Origin: Streptomyces noursei
GTDB taxonomy: Bacteria; Actinomycetota; Actinomycetes; Streptomycetales; Streptomycetaceae
Length of the DNA: 64,000 nt
Assembly (NCBI RefSeq): GCF_001646665.1
Contig: NZ_LWBU01000279.1
Span: 522,879 to 586,878, forward strand
Direction of reading: 5' to 3'
Shown here: positions 52,739 to 62,534 of the stretch, one piece after another
Numbering within the stretch: the first letter of the stretch is position 1
Layout of the letters: every line of letters begins with the position of its first letter
The notes under the pieces: model-generated
Told to the model about the DNA's origin: nothing
The model's input: only the letters and a program-made list of their open reading frames with translations
Database searches by the model: none
Position numbers and translations under genes: made by a program

Positions 52739-53524
52739 TCAGCGGGTGGCCGCCGCCGCGGCGAGGAGGCGTCCCTCGGCGTAGGTCAGGGCGGCGGTGG
52801 GAAGCGCCGCCTCGCGACCGCTGAGGATCACCGTCAGGTCGGTGCTGGGCGGCGCGGCCGGGTCGGCGGGGACGCCGGTGCGGCGCAGCGCCTGGGCGGC
52901 GACGGCGTCGGCGGAGCCGTACAGCCGCACGGGCGGACGGCCGGGCCGCTGTACGGCCGCCAGGATGCGCTCGGCGACCAGTTCGTAGTGGGTGCAGCCG
53001 AGCACGACGGCCCGCACGTCGGCGGGGGTGAGCGCGGCGGCCGCGGCGACGGCCCTGTCGACGGCGTCCTCGTCGGCGTGCTGGACGGCGTCGGCGAGGC
53101 CGGGGCAGGGCACCTCTGTGACGTCGACCGAGCCCGCGAAGTCACGGATCAGCCCGCGCTGGTAGGGGCTGCCGGTGGTGGCGGGGGTGGCCCAGATGGC
53201 GACGGGCCCGCCGCCGGCCGCGGCCGGCTTGATCGCGGGGACGGTCCCGATGACCGGGACGGCCGGTTCCAGCTCGGCGCGGAGGGCCGGGAGCGTGTGG
53301 ACGGAGGCGGTGTTGCACGCGACGATCAGCGCGTCCGGACGGTGCGCGGCGGCCACCCGGGCGACGGCCAGGGCGCGCGTGGTGAGGTCGTCGGTCGTCC
53401 GGGGGCCCCAGGGCATGCCGTCGGGGTCCGAGGAGAGGACGAGAGCCGCGTCCGGCCGCAGCCGACGCACCGCGGCGGCCGCCGCCAACAGGCCGATTCC
53501 GGAGTCCATGAGCGCGATCTTCAC
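52739..53524 (-). CDS. aspartate/glutamate racemase-family protein
   Basis: GTG 53524 gives 261 residues. Both catalytic cysteines of the family appear, in LIVACNTASVH and VLGCTHYELVA. The N-terminal motif reads MDSGIGLLAAA in place of DSGVGG, so it may not be a standard MurI. Glutamate racemases make D-glutamate for peptidoglycan. Its start is 57 bases from the divergent glycosyltransferase start. Confidence 0.78.
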   Translation of the reverse strand: MKIALMDSGIGLLAAAAAVRRLRPDAALVLSSDPDGMPWGPRTTDDLTTRALAVARVAAAHRPDALIVACNTASVHTLPALRAELEPAVPVIGTVPAIKPAAAGGGPVAIWATPATTGSPYQRGLIRDFAGSVDVTEVPCPGLADAVQHADEDAVDRAVAAAAALTPADVRAVVLGCTHYELVAERILAAVQRPGRPPVRLYGSADAVAAQALRRTGVPADPAAPPSTDLTVILSGREAALPTAALTYAEGRLLAAAAATR

Positions 53525-53581
53525 CCGGTCACCCTAGCCGAGACCCTTGCGCTCCCGCCGTTGTGGGGCAGACTGCGGCGA

Positions 53582-54880
53582 ATGAGCACCATTGCGTGGA
53601 TCGCCCTGGCTTCGCTCCTCTCGTGGCTGTGGCTGCTGCTGGGGCAGGGCTTCTTCTGGCGCACGGATCAGCGCCTGCCGCGCCGGTCGGCCCCGGCCCG
53701 CTGGCCGTCGGTCGCCGTGGTGGTGCCGGCCCGGGACGAGGCGGAGGTGCTGCCGCTGAGCCTGCCGTCGCTCCTCGCGCAGGACTATCCGGGGCCGATG
53801 GAGATCATCCTGGTCGACGACGGCAGCGAGGACGGTACGGGGGACGTGGCGCGCGCCCTGGCGGTGCGGTACGGGGGGCCGCCGCTGACGGTGGTGTCGC
53901 CCGGCGCGCCCGAGCCCGGGTGGACGGGGAAGCTGTGGGCGCTGCGGCACGGGATCGGGCTGGCACGCACGCGTGGCGCCGGGGCGGGTCCGTGGGGGGA
54001 CGGCGGAAGCGAGGCGGAGAAGCGGAGGAAGGGAGACGGGGAGAGGGACGGAGAAGCCAGGGAAGGCGGGGAAGGGTCGAAGGGCGGGGCGGGGGCCGGA
54101 GGCCCGGACTACCTGCTGCTGACCGACGCGGACATCGCCCACGAGCCGGACAGCCTGCGGGAGCTGGTGGCCGCGGCCACCGCCAACGGCCTCGACCTGG
54201 TGTCGCAGATGGCGCGCCTGCGGGTGGTGACGGGCTGGGAGCAGGTCGTCGTCCCCGCGTTCGTCTACTTCTTCGCGCAGCTCTACCCGTTCCGCCGGGT
54301 GAACAGGGCGGGGGCCCGGACGGCCGCCGCCGCGGGCGGGTGCGTGCTGCTGCGGACGGAGGCGGCCGGCCGGGCGCGCGTCCCGGAGGCGATCCGCCAG
54401 GCCGTCATCGACGACGTGTCGCTGGCCCGGGCGGTCCAGCGGGCGGGCGGGCGGATCTGGCTGGGGCTGGCCGACCGGGTGGACAGCATCCGCCCGTATC
54501 CGCGGCTGGCGGACCTGTGGCGGATGGTGTCGCGCAGCGCGTACGCCCAGTTGTGGCACAACCCGCTGCTTCTGGTGGGGACGGTGGCGGCGCTGGGGGT
54601 GGTGTACCTGGCGCCGCCCGCCGCGCTGTACGCCGGGCTGTTCGCGGGGGACGTGGCGGCGGGCGCGCTGGGGGCGGCGGCGTGGGCGGTGATGGCGGGG
54701 ACGTACGTCCCGATGCTGCGCTACTACCGGCAGTCGCTGTGGCAGGCGTTCGTGCTGCCGTTCACGGCGTCCTTGTACCTGTGCATGACGGTGGATTCGG
54801 CCGTGCGGCACCACCAGGGCCGCGGGGCCGCCTGGAAGGGCCGCACCTACCCGCGTCCCCGTGTGGCGCCCGAGAGGTGA
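53582..54880 (+). CDS. HpnB-like family 2 glycosyltransferase with charged insertion
   Basis: The 432-residue protein starts at ATG 53582. It has an N-terminal membrane helix, a GT2 domain (VVPARDEAEVLPLSLPSLLA; ILVDDGSEDGTGDVA; LLTDADI with DxD) and three membrane helices at the C-terminus. The pattern PGWTGKLWALRHG is typical of the hopanoid-associated HpnB group. A Lys/Arg/Glu/Gly-rich stretch at residues about 130-174 interrupts the catalytic domain. No other hopanoid gene is in the window. Confidence 0.82.
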   Translation: MSTIAWIALASLLSWLWLLLGQGFFWRTDQRLPRRSAPARWPSVAVVVPARDEAEVLPLSLPSLLAQDYPGPMEIILVDDGSEDGTGDVARALAVRYGGPPLTVVSPGAPEPGWTGKLWALRHGIGLARTRGAGAGPWGDGGSEAEKRRKGDGERDGEAREGGEGSKGGAGAGGPDYLLLTDADIAHEPDSLRELVAAATANGLDLVSQMARLRVVTGWEQVVVPAFVYFFAQLYPFRRVNRAGARTAAAAGGCVLLRTEAAGRARVPEAIRQAVIDDVSLARAVQRAGGRIWLGLADRVDSIRPYPRLADLWRMVSRSAYAQLWHNPLLLVGTVAALGVVYLAPPAALYAGLFAGDVAAGALGAAAWAVMAGTYVPMLRYYRQSLWQAFVLPFTASLYLCMTVDSAVRHHQGRGAAWKGRTYPRPRVAPER

Positions 54881-55272
54881 CGGACCGTCGGCCGGGGCGC
54901 CGGAAAAGCGGCGGCGGCGCAGCGCGTTTTTCCCGGCACACGGAGTAACGCCGGCTCAATTCGATGTTGATGAGATGTGAAGACCCCGCGCGCACGGCGG
55001 AACAATGATCCATTTTAAGCATGGACATGAGGAGACCCGTCGCCGCGATCATGCGCGGATTTATGTATGGGCCACCTTGGCGACGCCTCTCGGCGCCTCT
55101 CGACACGCTCGACCGACCTGCCGGTAACCCCCCATCAGCCTGGTCTTTACACGGACGGTGACCGATTTTCCCGGGTTCGCTCGTATTGGCGATCCACCGC
55201 CACTCACGCCGCGTAAAACAACCTGCTTATCGGCCTCCCCAACCAGCACATCGTGGGCTTAACTTATGTGCC
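54881..55272. other. intergenic, no firm gene
   Basis: This is 392 bases of comparatively AT-rich DNA. A 46-codon frame starting at ATG 55021 has no convincing support. The region should hold the promoter of the following gene. AACTTATGTGCC just before ATG 55273 lacks a ribosome-binding box, so the downstream gene might be leaderless or use an unusual start. Confidence 0.4.
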
Positions 55273-55752
55273 ATGACCTCCCCCCGTTCCTACGGCGGCG
55301 CTTACTACAACGCGCCGTCGTTCCCGGACACCCCGATCTACGACTCCCTCGTCGCGGAACGGGGCACGCCTCAGATCGCACCGATCCGAGTGCCCGCCGC
55401 CTACGACACCGGCCACTCCTACATGCCGGCGCTCCCCGCGGCTCTTCCCGCCCTCCCGGCGGCACCCTCCCAGCCCATGCCGTCCTACGGCGGCGGTTCG
55501 TACGGCTATCCCCAGCAGGCAGCGCCGCAGCCCGCCCCGCTGCAGCACATGCCGGCGCCGTACATCCCGCAGCAGCCGACCGCTCCCCGCGGCGGCTACG
55601 GCTACCCGGGGCCGCAGCCCCAGCAGCAGGCGCGGCCGGTCCCGGCCGGGTACGAGGCGATGCGCCCGGCGGCGCCGCGGCCCGTCCCGACGCCCGCGCC
55701 GTCCCCGTACGACGACCCGTACAACCGCCCGTATCAGGGCGGGGGGTACTGA
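55273..55752 (+). CDS. Pro/Gln/Tyr-rich protein, DUF6643-like
   Basis: From ATG 55273 the 159-residue product begins MTSPRSYGGAYYNAPSFPDT and then YDSLVAERGTPQIAPIRVPA, a conserved N-terminal block. The rest is low-complexity Pro/Gln/Tyr/Gly sequence (SYGGGSYGYPQQAAPQPAP). I recall DUF6643 for this type. The disordered tail suggests a scaffold or phase-separating role, but no function is known. Confidence 0.68.
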   Translation: MTSPRSYGGAYYNAPSFPDTPIYDSLVAERGTPQIAPIRVPAAYDTGHSYMPALPAALPALPAAPSQPMPSYGGGSYGYPQQAAPQPAPLQHMPAPYIPQQPTAPRGGYGYPGPQPQQQARPVPAGYEAMRPAAPRPVPTPAPSPYDDPYNRPYQGGGY

Positions 55753-55860
55753 CCCGGCCGAGCCGGGTACCGACCCGGCCCGCAAGGGCCCGGGAGCCGG
55801 GCCCGGACCGGTTCCGGTCCGGCGCCCGAGGGATGTCATACGTGCTGGCAGGATGAGGCC

Positions 55861-56709
55861 ATGCCGACTCCTGCCCTGCACTCGCTTCATGTCCGTCCGG
55901 TCAAGTCGCTCGGCGGACCGTCACCCGTCGAAGCGGCGGTCGAGCCCTGGGGGCTCGCCGGGGACCGCCGCTGGATGCTCATCGACGTCACCGGCACGGT
56001 CGTCACCCAACGCCAGCACGCCCGGCTGGCGTTGGCCCACGCCGAACCCGCGCGGGACGGCGGGGTGCGGTTGTCCGCGCCGGGCATGGAGCCGCTCACC
56101 GTCGCCGTACCGGAGCCGTCGGCCACCGTCACGGCGGAGATCTTCGCCAAGAAGGTCGAGGCGGTCCCGGCCGGAGCGGCCGCCGACGACTGGTTCACGG
56201 CCTACCTCGGCGACGGCGTACGGCTGGTGCACCTCGACGACCCGGCCCGCCGCAGGCCCGTCGATCCGAAGTACGCGCGGCCCGGAGAGACCGTCAACTT
56301 CGCCGACGGCTACCCGGTGCTCGTCACGACCCTGGCGTCGCTGGACGCCCTCAACTCCCTCATCGCACGCGGCGACCACCCCGACGAGGGCCCCCTGCCC
56401 ATGGACCGCTTCCGGCCCACCGTCGTCGTCGGCGGCACCGCCCCCTGGGACGAGGACCGCTGGACCCGCCTCGCCATCGGCGAGGTCACCTTCCGTGTCG
56501 TCAAGCCGTGCGCCCGCTGCGTCGTGACGACCAACGACCAGCGGACCGCGCGCCGAGGCAAGGAGCCCCTGCGCACCCTGGCCCGGCACCGCCTCATCGG
56601 CCAGAAAATGATCTTCGGTCAGAACCTGATCCCCGAACGCACCGGCACCCTGCGGGTCGGCGACCCCGTCGAGATACTCGGCGAGGACCGTCCGCCGGCG
56701 CCCGCATAG
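55861..56709 (+). CDS. MOSC-domain protein (mARC/YcbX type)
   Basis: The 282-residue protein contains an N-terminal beta-barrel region (LHVRPVKSLGGPSPVEAAVE) and a MOSC domain with DRFRPTVVVGG and the cysteine in KPCARCVVTTND expected to bind the molybdenum cofactor. MOSC proteins reduce N-hydroxylated compounds or carry sulfur. Its redox partner is not in the neighbourhood. Confidence 0.9.
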   Translation: MPTPALHSLHVRPVKSLGGPSPVEAAVEPWGLAGDRRWMLIDVTGTVVTQRQHARLALAHAEPARDGGVRLSAPGMEPLTVAVPEPSATVTAEIFAKKVEAVPAGAAADDWFTAYLGDGVRLVHLDDPARRRPVDPKYARPGETVNFADGYPVLVTTLASLDALNSLIARGDHPDEGPLPMDRFRPTVVVGGTAPWDEDRWTRLAIGEVTFRVVKPCARCVVTTNDQRTARRGKEPLRTLARHRLIGQKMIFGQNLIPERTGTLRVGDPVEILGEDRPPAPA

Positions 56710-56777
56710 GCCCTGCCTCTCCGGGAACCCGGGTGCACGGCACACGCGCCGACGGACACGAAAGGGGGTGCGGGCCT

Positions 56778-57389
56778 GTGCGTGCGGTCGTCGGACTCCG
56801 GCGCTGGCGGCACAATCCCCTGCGCCGGACCACCGATCTCGCCGAGGCATGGGTGGCGCTCGTCGCCCTGCTCCTGATCTGCGTCGCCGCTCCGGTCACC
56901 GGACTCGTCGCCGGCACCCTCACCCACACCTCGCTCCAGCAGACCGCGCGGTGGCAGCAGCAGCACCACCACCCGGTCACCGCCCGGGTCCTCGACCACG
57001 GCGACGACGCCGCGCCGAGGGCGGCGCGCGACGCGGAGGCGACCGCCGAGCACCGGCTGCGCAGGCCGGTGCCCGCCCGGTGGACGGGGCCCGACGGCAC
57101 GCCCCGTACCGGCGTGCTGACCACGGCACGGCACGACACCGCCCCGGGCGACACCTTCCGCGTCTGGACCGACGACCGGGGACGGCCCGTCGACCCGCCC
57201 CTGACGGAGGCGAACGCGCGCGACCACGCCGTGCTCGCCGGCATCGGCACCGCACTGCTGGCGGCCGGATTCGTCGAGGGCGTCAGGCGGATCGTCGTAT
57301 GGCGGATGGTGCAGCTGCGGTACGCGCGCCTGGACCGCGCGTGGGCCCGCGCCGGACAGGACTGGGGCAGGGCCGGGGCCGGCAGCTGA
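56778..57389 (+). CDS. Rv1733c-like two-helix membrane protein
   Basis: GTG 56778 with AAAGGGGG upstream gives 203 residues. A basic start, a membrane helix (AWVALVALLLICVAAPVTGL), a charged outer loop (HPVTARVLDHGDDA; VPARWTGPDGTPRTGVL) and a second helix (VLAGIGTALLAAGFVEGVRR) match the Rv1733c family of streptomycetes and mycobacteria. The function is not known. Confidence 0.78.
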   Translation: MRAVVGLRRWRHNPLRRTTDLAEAWVALVALLLICVAAPVTGLVAGTLTHTSLQQTARWQQQHHHPVTARVLDHGDDAAPRAARDAEATAEHRLRRPVPARWTGPDGTPRTGVLTTARHDTAPGDTFRVWTDDRGRPVDPPLTEANARDHAVLAGIGTALLAAGFVEGVRRIVVWRMVQLRYARLDRAWARAGQDWGRAGAGS

Positions 57390-57639
57390 CCGGTCCGGCG
57401 GGTGACACGGCGGCCGGCGCGGCACCGGGGCCGAGCCGCCGGCAGGGAGGAGGCCCGGATCCGCGGACCTGCCGGGGCGGGAGCGGAGCCGAGCCGGCGG
57501 CCGGCCGGGGAGGGACCGGAGCGGTGCGGGCGGCGGCGGCACGGTCGCCGACCGGTCAACCCCCTCCCCCCGCGCGCGCTACGGTGGTGCGATCGTCCGG
57601 AAAGACGCGCGGCGCACGAGGTGGGGGCAGAGCAGCACC

Positions 57640-60096
57640 ATGGCACAGGGCACGGTCCAGGTGACGCACACCGGCACGTCGCGGTGGCGGCGCCGCACGG
57701 GCGAGTACGCCTCCCTCGCCGCCGCCCTCGAGGCCGCCGGCGACGGTGACGTCCTGACCATCTCCCCGGGCACGTACCGGGAGAACCTCGTCCTCCAACG
57801 GGCCGTCACCCTGCGGGGCTCGGAGGGCGCGGTCGGCTCGGTGCGGATCGCCCCCGCCGACGGGGTGCCGCTCACCGTGCGCGCCTCGGCGACCGTCCAG
57901 GACCTGCACGTGGAGGGCCAGGACACCTCGGCGCCCGCGCTGCTGGTCGAGGACGGCACCCCGGAACTGCTCGATCTGCGCATCGTGACCCGGTCGGCGG
58001 CCGGGATCGAGGTGCGCGGCGCGGCACGGCCCACGGTGCGGCGCTGCACGGTCGACAACCCGGCGGGCGTCGGGATCGGCGTCCTGGACGGCGCGGGCGG
58101 CGTGTTCGAGGAGTGCGAGGTCGTCTCGGCCGGCCAGTCGGGCATCTCGGTGAGCGGTGGCGCGCACCCGCGCCTGGAGCGGTGCCGGGTGCACCACGCC
58201 TCGGGCGCGGGGCTGTCCGTCACGGGCGAGGGCAGCGGCCTGGAGGCGATCGGCTGCGAGGTGTACGAGATCAAGGGCAGCGGCGTCCGGATCGCCGCCA
58301 GGGCCGCCGCGCACCTCACCGACTCGTCCGTGCACCGCACCACGGCGGACGGGATCACCCTCGACACGGACGCGGTGCTGACCCTCTCCGACTGCGACAT
58401 CCACGACGTCCCGGAGAACGCGGTCGACCTGCGGTCCAGATCCGTGCTCACGCTGACCCGGTCGACGGTACGGCGGTTCGGCCGCAACGGACTGTCGGTG
58501 TGGGACCCGGGCACGCGCGTGGACGCCAACCAGTGCGAGATCCACGACAGTACGGGCGACTACCCGGCGGTCTGGGTCAGCGACGGCGCCACGGCCGTGC
58601 TCGACGCGTGCCGCGTCCACGACGTGCCCGACGCCCTGTTCGTCCTCGACCGCGGGTCGCGTGTCGACGTGGTGGACAGCGACCTGTCGCAGGTGCGGAA
58701 CACGGCCGTGTCGGTCAGCGACGGCGCCACCGCCCAGCTCGACGACTGCCGGATCCGGGAGGCGTCCACCGGCGCGTGGTTCCGTGACCACGGCAGCGGT
58801 GGCACCCTCAACGAGTGCACCATCGACGCGGTGCAGACCGGTGTGATCGTCACCAAGGGCGCCGATCCGGCCATCGAGCGGTGCACGGTCACCTCGCCCG
58901 CCGAGGCGGGCTTCTACGTGTCGGCGGAGGGCCGCGGCACGTTCCACGGCTGCCGGGTGACGGGCAGCGGCGGGTACGGCTTCCACGTCATGGACGGCTG
59001 CCGCACGACGCTGCGGCGGTGCCGGACCGAGCGGTGCGCGCGGGGCGGGTACGAGTTCGGCGAGGAGGGGCCCGTCGTCGAGGACTGCACCGGCGACGAG
59101 AGCGGCGTCCCGGCCCCCGGCGCGGCGGCCGCGGCGCCCGCCGCCGCCCGGTCGGTCGGCGGACTGCTCGGCGCGGTGGCCCCGCACCCCCGGGCCGGCG
59201 CCCCGGTGGGGCCCCCGGCCGGGACCGCGGTCCAGGTGCCCGCCCAGGCCGTCGCGCCGGCACAGCCGGCCGCCCCGCCGTCGTCACGCAGCTCCGAGGA
59301 CGTCCTGGGCGAACTCGACGCCCTGGTGGGCCTGGACAGCGTCAAGCGCGAGGTCCGCACCCTCACCAACATGATCGAGGTCGGCAGGCGGCGCCGGGAA
59401 GCCGGCCTCAAGGCCGCGTCCGTCCGCCGCCACCTGGTCTTCACCGGCTCCCCCGGCACCGGCAAGACGACCGTCGCACGCCTCTACGGCGAGATCCTCG
59501 CGTCACTGGGCGTACTGGAACGCGGCCACCTGGTCGAGGTGTCGCGCGTGGACCTGGTCGGCGAGCACATCGGCTCCACCGCGATCCGCACCCAGGAGGC
59601 GTTCGACCGGGCGCGCGGCGGGGTGCTGTTCATCGACGAGGCGTACGCGCTGTCCCCGGAGGACTCGGGGCGGGACTTCGGGCGTGAGGCGATCGACACC
59701 CTGGTCAAGCTGATGGAGGACCACCGGGACGCGGTCGTGGTGATCGTCGCCGGGTACACGGCCGAGATGGAGCGGTTCCTCACCGTCAACCCGGGTGTGG
59801 CCAGCCGGTTCTCACGGACGATCACCTTCAACGACTACGTGCCCGGCGAGCTGCTGCGGATCGTCGAGCAGCAGGCCGAGGAGCACGAGTACCGGCTCGC
59901 CGCGGGGACGGCGGATGCGCTGCTGAAGTACTTCACGGAGCTGCCCAAGGGGCCCGCTTTCGGCAACGGCCGGACGGCCCGCCGGACGTTCGAGTCGATG
60001 GTGGAGCGGCACGCGGGCCGGGTCGCCGGGCTCAGCGAGATGAGCACCGACGACCTCACCCTGCTCTACCCGGAGGACCTGCCCGAGCTGCCCTGA
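57640..60096 (+). CDS. right-handed beta-helix repeat protein fused to an AAA+ ATPase
   Basis: The 818-residue protein begins with about 490 residues of parallel beta-helix repeats (GVGIGVLDGAGGVFEECEV; AGQSGISVSGGAHPRLERC). A Pro/Ala linker follows (about 510-590), then an AAA+ domain of the CbbX/EccA type, with Walker A GSPGTGKT at about 603-610, Walker B VLFIDEAYAL at about 662, and a GLDSVKREVRTLTNM lead helix. There is no signal peptide, so it is cytoplasmic. AAA proteins remodel protein complexes. The beta-helix may bind a polymer or a partner. The target is unknown. Confidence 0.85.
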   Translation: MAQGTVQVTHTGTSRWRRRTGEYASLAAALEAAGDGDVLTISPGTYRENLVLQRAVTLRGSEGAVGSVRIAPADGVPLTVRASATVQDLHVEGQDTSAPALLVEDGTPELLDLRIVTRSAAGIEVRGAARPTVRRCTVDNPAGVGIGVLDGAGGVFEECEVVSAGQSGISVSGGAHPRLERCRVHHASGAGLSVTGEGSGLEAIGCEVYEIKGSGVRIAARAAAHLTDSSVHRTTADGITLDTDAVLTLSDCDIHDVPENAVDLRSRSVLTLTRSTVRRFGRNGLSVWDPGTRVDANQCEIHDSTGDYPAVWVSDGATAVLDACRVHDVPDALFVLDRGSRVDVVDSDLSQVRNTAVSVSDGATAQLDDCRIREASTGAWFRDHGSGGTLNECTIDAVQTGVIVTKGADPAIERCTVTSPAEAGFYVSAEGRGTFHGCRVTGSGGYGFHVMDGCRTTLRRCRTERCARGGYEFGEEGPVVEDCTGDESGVPAPGAAAAAPAAARSVGGLLGAVAPHPRAGAPVGPPAGTAVQVPAQAVAPAQPAAPPSSRSSEDVLGELDALVGLDSVKREVRTLTNMIEVGRRRREAGLKAASVRRHLVFTGSPGTGKTTVARLYGEILASLGVLERGHLVEVSRVDLVGEHIGSTAIRTQEAFDRARGGVLFIDEAYALSPEDSGRDFGREAIDTLVKLMEDHRDAVVVIVAGYTAEMERFLTVNPGVASRFSRTITFNDYVPGELLRIVEQQAEEHEYRLAAGTADALLKYFTELPKGPAFGNGRTARRTFESMVERHAGRVAGLSEMSTDDLTLLYPEDLPELP

Positions 60097-62534
60097 GCCC
60101 CGTCGCCACCCCGAGCCTCCGCGCCGTCCCCGGTCCCGTCGTCCGTCCCGGTCCCGTCGTCCGTCCCGGGGCCACCGCCGCGCGGAGTTCCGTCGCCGCG
60201 CTGGCCGGGCAGCGGAGCCGCGGTGGCGCCCGGGGCGGGCAGCGGCAGGGCGGGGGGAAGCCGGTCGAGCAGGACGGCCCGCTCCTTGGCGAACACCGGG
60301 TCGGCCTGGTAGTCGCCGTGTCCCAGGATCGGTTCGGGCAGCGGGTGCTGGTGGGTGCGTCCGTACACCACCGGGTCGCGCAGGGCCCGGTGGTCGACCT
60401 CCGGCTTGTCCCCCTCCGCCGGCAGGTTCACGGGGCCGCCTATCGGATCGGTCCGGCGCCACAGGTTGCGCCAGCAATGCAGCTCCCGGTGCAGGGCGCC
60501 CAGCGGACCGGGGCCGAAGTAGGCGGGGAACCAGCGCCCGTACAGCCGCTCCAGGGGCGAGCCGTAGGTGAGCAGGGCGACCCGGCGGCGGGTTCCGGCC
60601 GGGAGCTGCCAGACGGCGGCGGCGGCCAGCACACTGCCCTGCGAGTGCCCCGAGATGACGAGGCGCCCGCCCGTGCGGCCCGTCCAGGACGACATGCGCC
60701 ACGCGAGGTCGGGCACGGCCCGCTCGGCGTAGCAGGGCGGGGCGAAGGGGTGGGCGGCGCGCGGCCAGAACGTACCGACGTCCCAGAGGATGCCGATGGT
60801 CCGGCGGGCCGAGGCGTCCTTGTAGGCCCGGCGGCCCCAGGTGACGAACAGTATGAACCCGAAGCCGATGAGCCAGGATCCGAGCGCCTGCGCCGCCTCG
60901 GCCGCGCTCTCCACGAACGGGTGCCCGCCGGCGAAGGCCCTGCCGGGCACGGTTCCGCTCGCCCACGCCCCGGCGAGGGCTCCGGCGCCCAGCAGGAGGG
61001 TGGCGCCGGAGACGGTGCCGACGATGACGGGCGCCCGGTCGGTGAGGCCGGCACGCGCGCGTGCGCCCGCGATGCGCCGGCTACGGACGGTGTCGGGCCG
61101 CTCGCCCTCGTACTCGGCCTCGACGACGGGCGCGAGGCGGCGGGCCGTGAGCGCGGTCCGGACGGCGAGGACGCCGGCCGGGAGCAGCAGCAGGATCAGC
61201 AGGACCGGGATGACGGAGGCCTGCCAGCTGAGCAGGACGGGCGGTCCGATGGGGTCCTGGCCCGTGCCGGGCGTGGCCGGGCCGTCGAGCCAGTCGGCGA
61301 CGCGCTGCGCGACGCCACCGCTCATGACGCCGCCCAGCGCGCAGGCGAGCATCGCGACGGCGGGGCCGCCGAGTCCGTGCAGGACGGTACGGGTGTGGGG
61401 CGCGCGCCGGTACAGCCGCAGCGACACCCCGGCGAGGGACAGGACGAGCACCCCTTGCACCAGGGTGATCACGCTGAACGTGGTGTCGCCGGGGAGGGTG
61501 CCCGTGGAGCGCCAGCCGGGCCGGGACCAGCCGGCGTAGAGGACGGCGAGTCCGAGGAGGGCGAGGGAGGCGCCGGGGAGCCAGCTGACGGCGGCGCGGT
61601 CGATGCGGTGGTCGAGCCGCTTCTCGCTGCGGCCCCGGCGGCACACCACCCAGGTCACCACCACGGCGCCGAGCAGCAGGGCGCCCTCCAGGGCCCAGCC
61701 GAGCGCCTCACGGGCCGGGCCGGCCGCCTGCCGGTCGTGCCGTGCCGCCGCGCCGCCGACCGCCGCGGCCACGGTGAGGAACCCGGCGGCGGTGTGCGCT
61801 GCGCGCAGCCGGGCGACGAGGCGGCGGCCGTACCAGAAGCCGGGCCTGCCGAGCGCGGGCCGCAGCCGCCGGTCGGGCGTGCCGTCGCCGTCCGCCCCGC
61901 CCCGGGGCGGACGCTGGGCCTCGTACGCGCTCCAGGTGCGGTGGGACAGGTACCACAGGAGCCCCACCAGGGCGCCGGGGACGAGGGCGGCGAGCGCCAG
62001 CCGGCGCCCGGGCTGCGACCACCAGCCGCCCTCGGCGGCGGACAGGAAGCCGAGCCAGGAGCGCTCCTCCGCGCAGCGGGCGGACCCGGCGCACTGCCAG
62101 GCGGTCAGGTCGAGGGCCACCTCGCAGGCGGCGGCCGTGAGCAGCACGGTCAGGCTGAGGGCGACGAGCCGCACCAGGACCCCGTACAGCCGGACGGCGG
62201 CGGAGTGCCGCTCGGCGGGCGGGCGCATCCAGTGGGCGAGGTTGACCACCATGAACGGCAGGAGCAGCAGCCATAAGGCGCGGGACCCGTTGCCGGAGGT
62301 GAGGTTGCACCAGCAGTACGCCTCGGGGACCGGCTGCCCGTCCGCGAACCGCTCCGGTTCCTCCTCGGCGTGCAGGTCCGCGGTGCGCCGGTGGATCGCG
62401 GCCGTCTCGTCACCGGTGACCCGCACGGTCCGCGGATCGTCGAGCATCAGTTCCGGGGTGGTGCCGCCGACGCCGTGGACCAGCAGTTCCAGCGCGGCGC
62501 CGGGGCGCGTGGGCTCCGGGGTGGCAGGGGGCAC
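60066..62534 (-). CDS. large membrane protein with lipase-like motifs
   Basis: This 822-residue protein overlaps the end of the AAA gene by 31 bases on the opposite strand. Near its start it has LELLVHGVGGTTPELML, as in an alpha/beta-hydrolase oxyanion region. About ten membrane helices follow. Near residue 628 RLVISGHSQGSVLAAAAVW gives a GHSQG nucleophile motif. So a hydrolase domain appears to be split around the membrane part. The function is unknown, and the Gly/Asp-rich tail is disordered. Confidence 0.72.
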   Translation of the reverse strand: MPPATPEPTRPGAALELLVHGVGGTTPELMLDDPRTVRVTGDETAAIHRRTADLHAEEEPERFADGQPVPEAYCWCNLTSGNGSRALWLLLLPFMVVNLAHWMRPPAERHSAAVRLYGVLVRLVALSLTVLLTAAACEVALDLTAWQCAGSARCAEERSWLGFLSAAEGGWWSQPGRRLALAALVPGALVGLLWYLSHRTWSAYEAQRPPRGGADGDGTPDRRLRPALGRPGFWYGRRLVARLRAAHTAAGFLTVAAAVGGAAARHDRQAAGPAREALGWALEGALLLGAVVVTWVVCRRGRSEKRLDHRIDRAAVSWLPGASLALLGLAVLYAGWSRPGWRSTGTLPGDTTFSVITLVQGVLVLSLAGVSLRLYRRAPHTRTVLHGLGGPAVAMLACALGGVMSGGVAQRVADWLDGPATPGTGQDPIGPPVLLSWQASVIPVLLILLLLPAGVLAVRTALTARRLAPVVEAEYEGERPDTVRSRRIAGARARAGLTDRAPVIVGTVSGATLLLGAGALAGAWASGTVPGRAFAGGHPFVESAAEAAQALGSWLIGFGFILFVTWGRRAYKDASARRTIGILWDVGTFWPRAAHPFAPPCYAERAVPDLAWRMSSWTGRTGGRLVISGHSQGSVLAAAAVWQLPAGTRRRVALLTYGSPLERLYGRWFPAYFGPGPLGALHRELHCWRNLWRRTDPIGGPVNLPAEGDKPEVDHRALRDPVVYGRTHQHPLPEPILGHGDYQADPVFAKERAVLLDRLPPALPLPAPGATAAPLPGQRGDGTPRGGGPGTDDGTGTDDGTGDGAEARGGDGAQGSSGRSSG

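Noticed and set aside
55021..55161. 46-codon frame starting MDMRRPVAAIMRGF
   Set aside because: A weak upstream signal and no family likeness. It could be real but cannot be supported.
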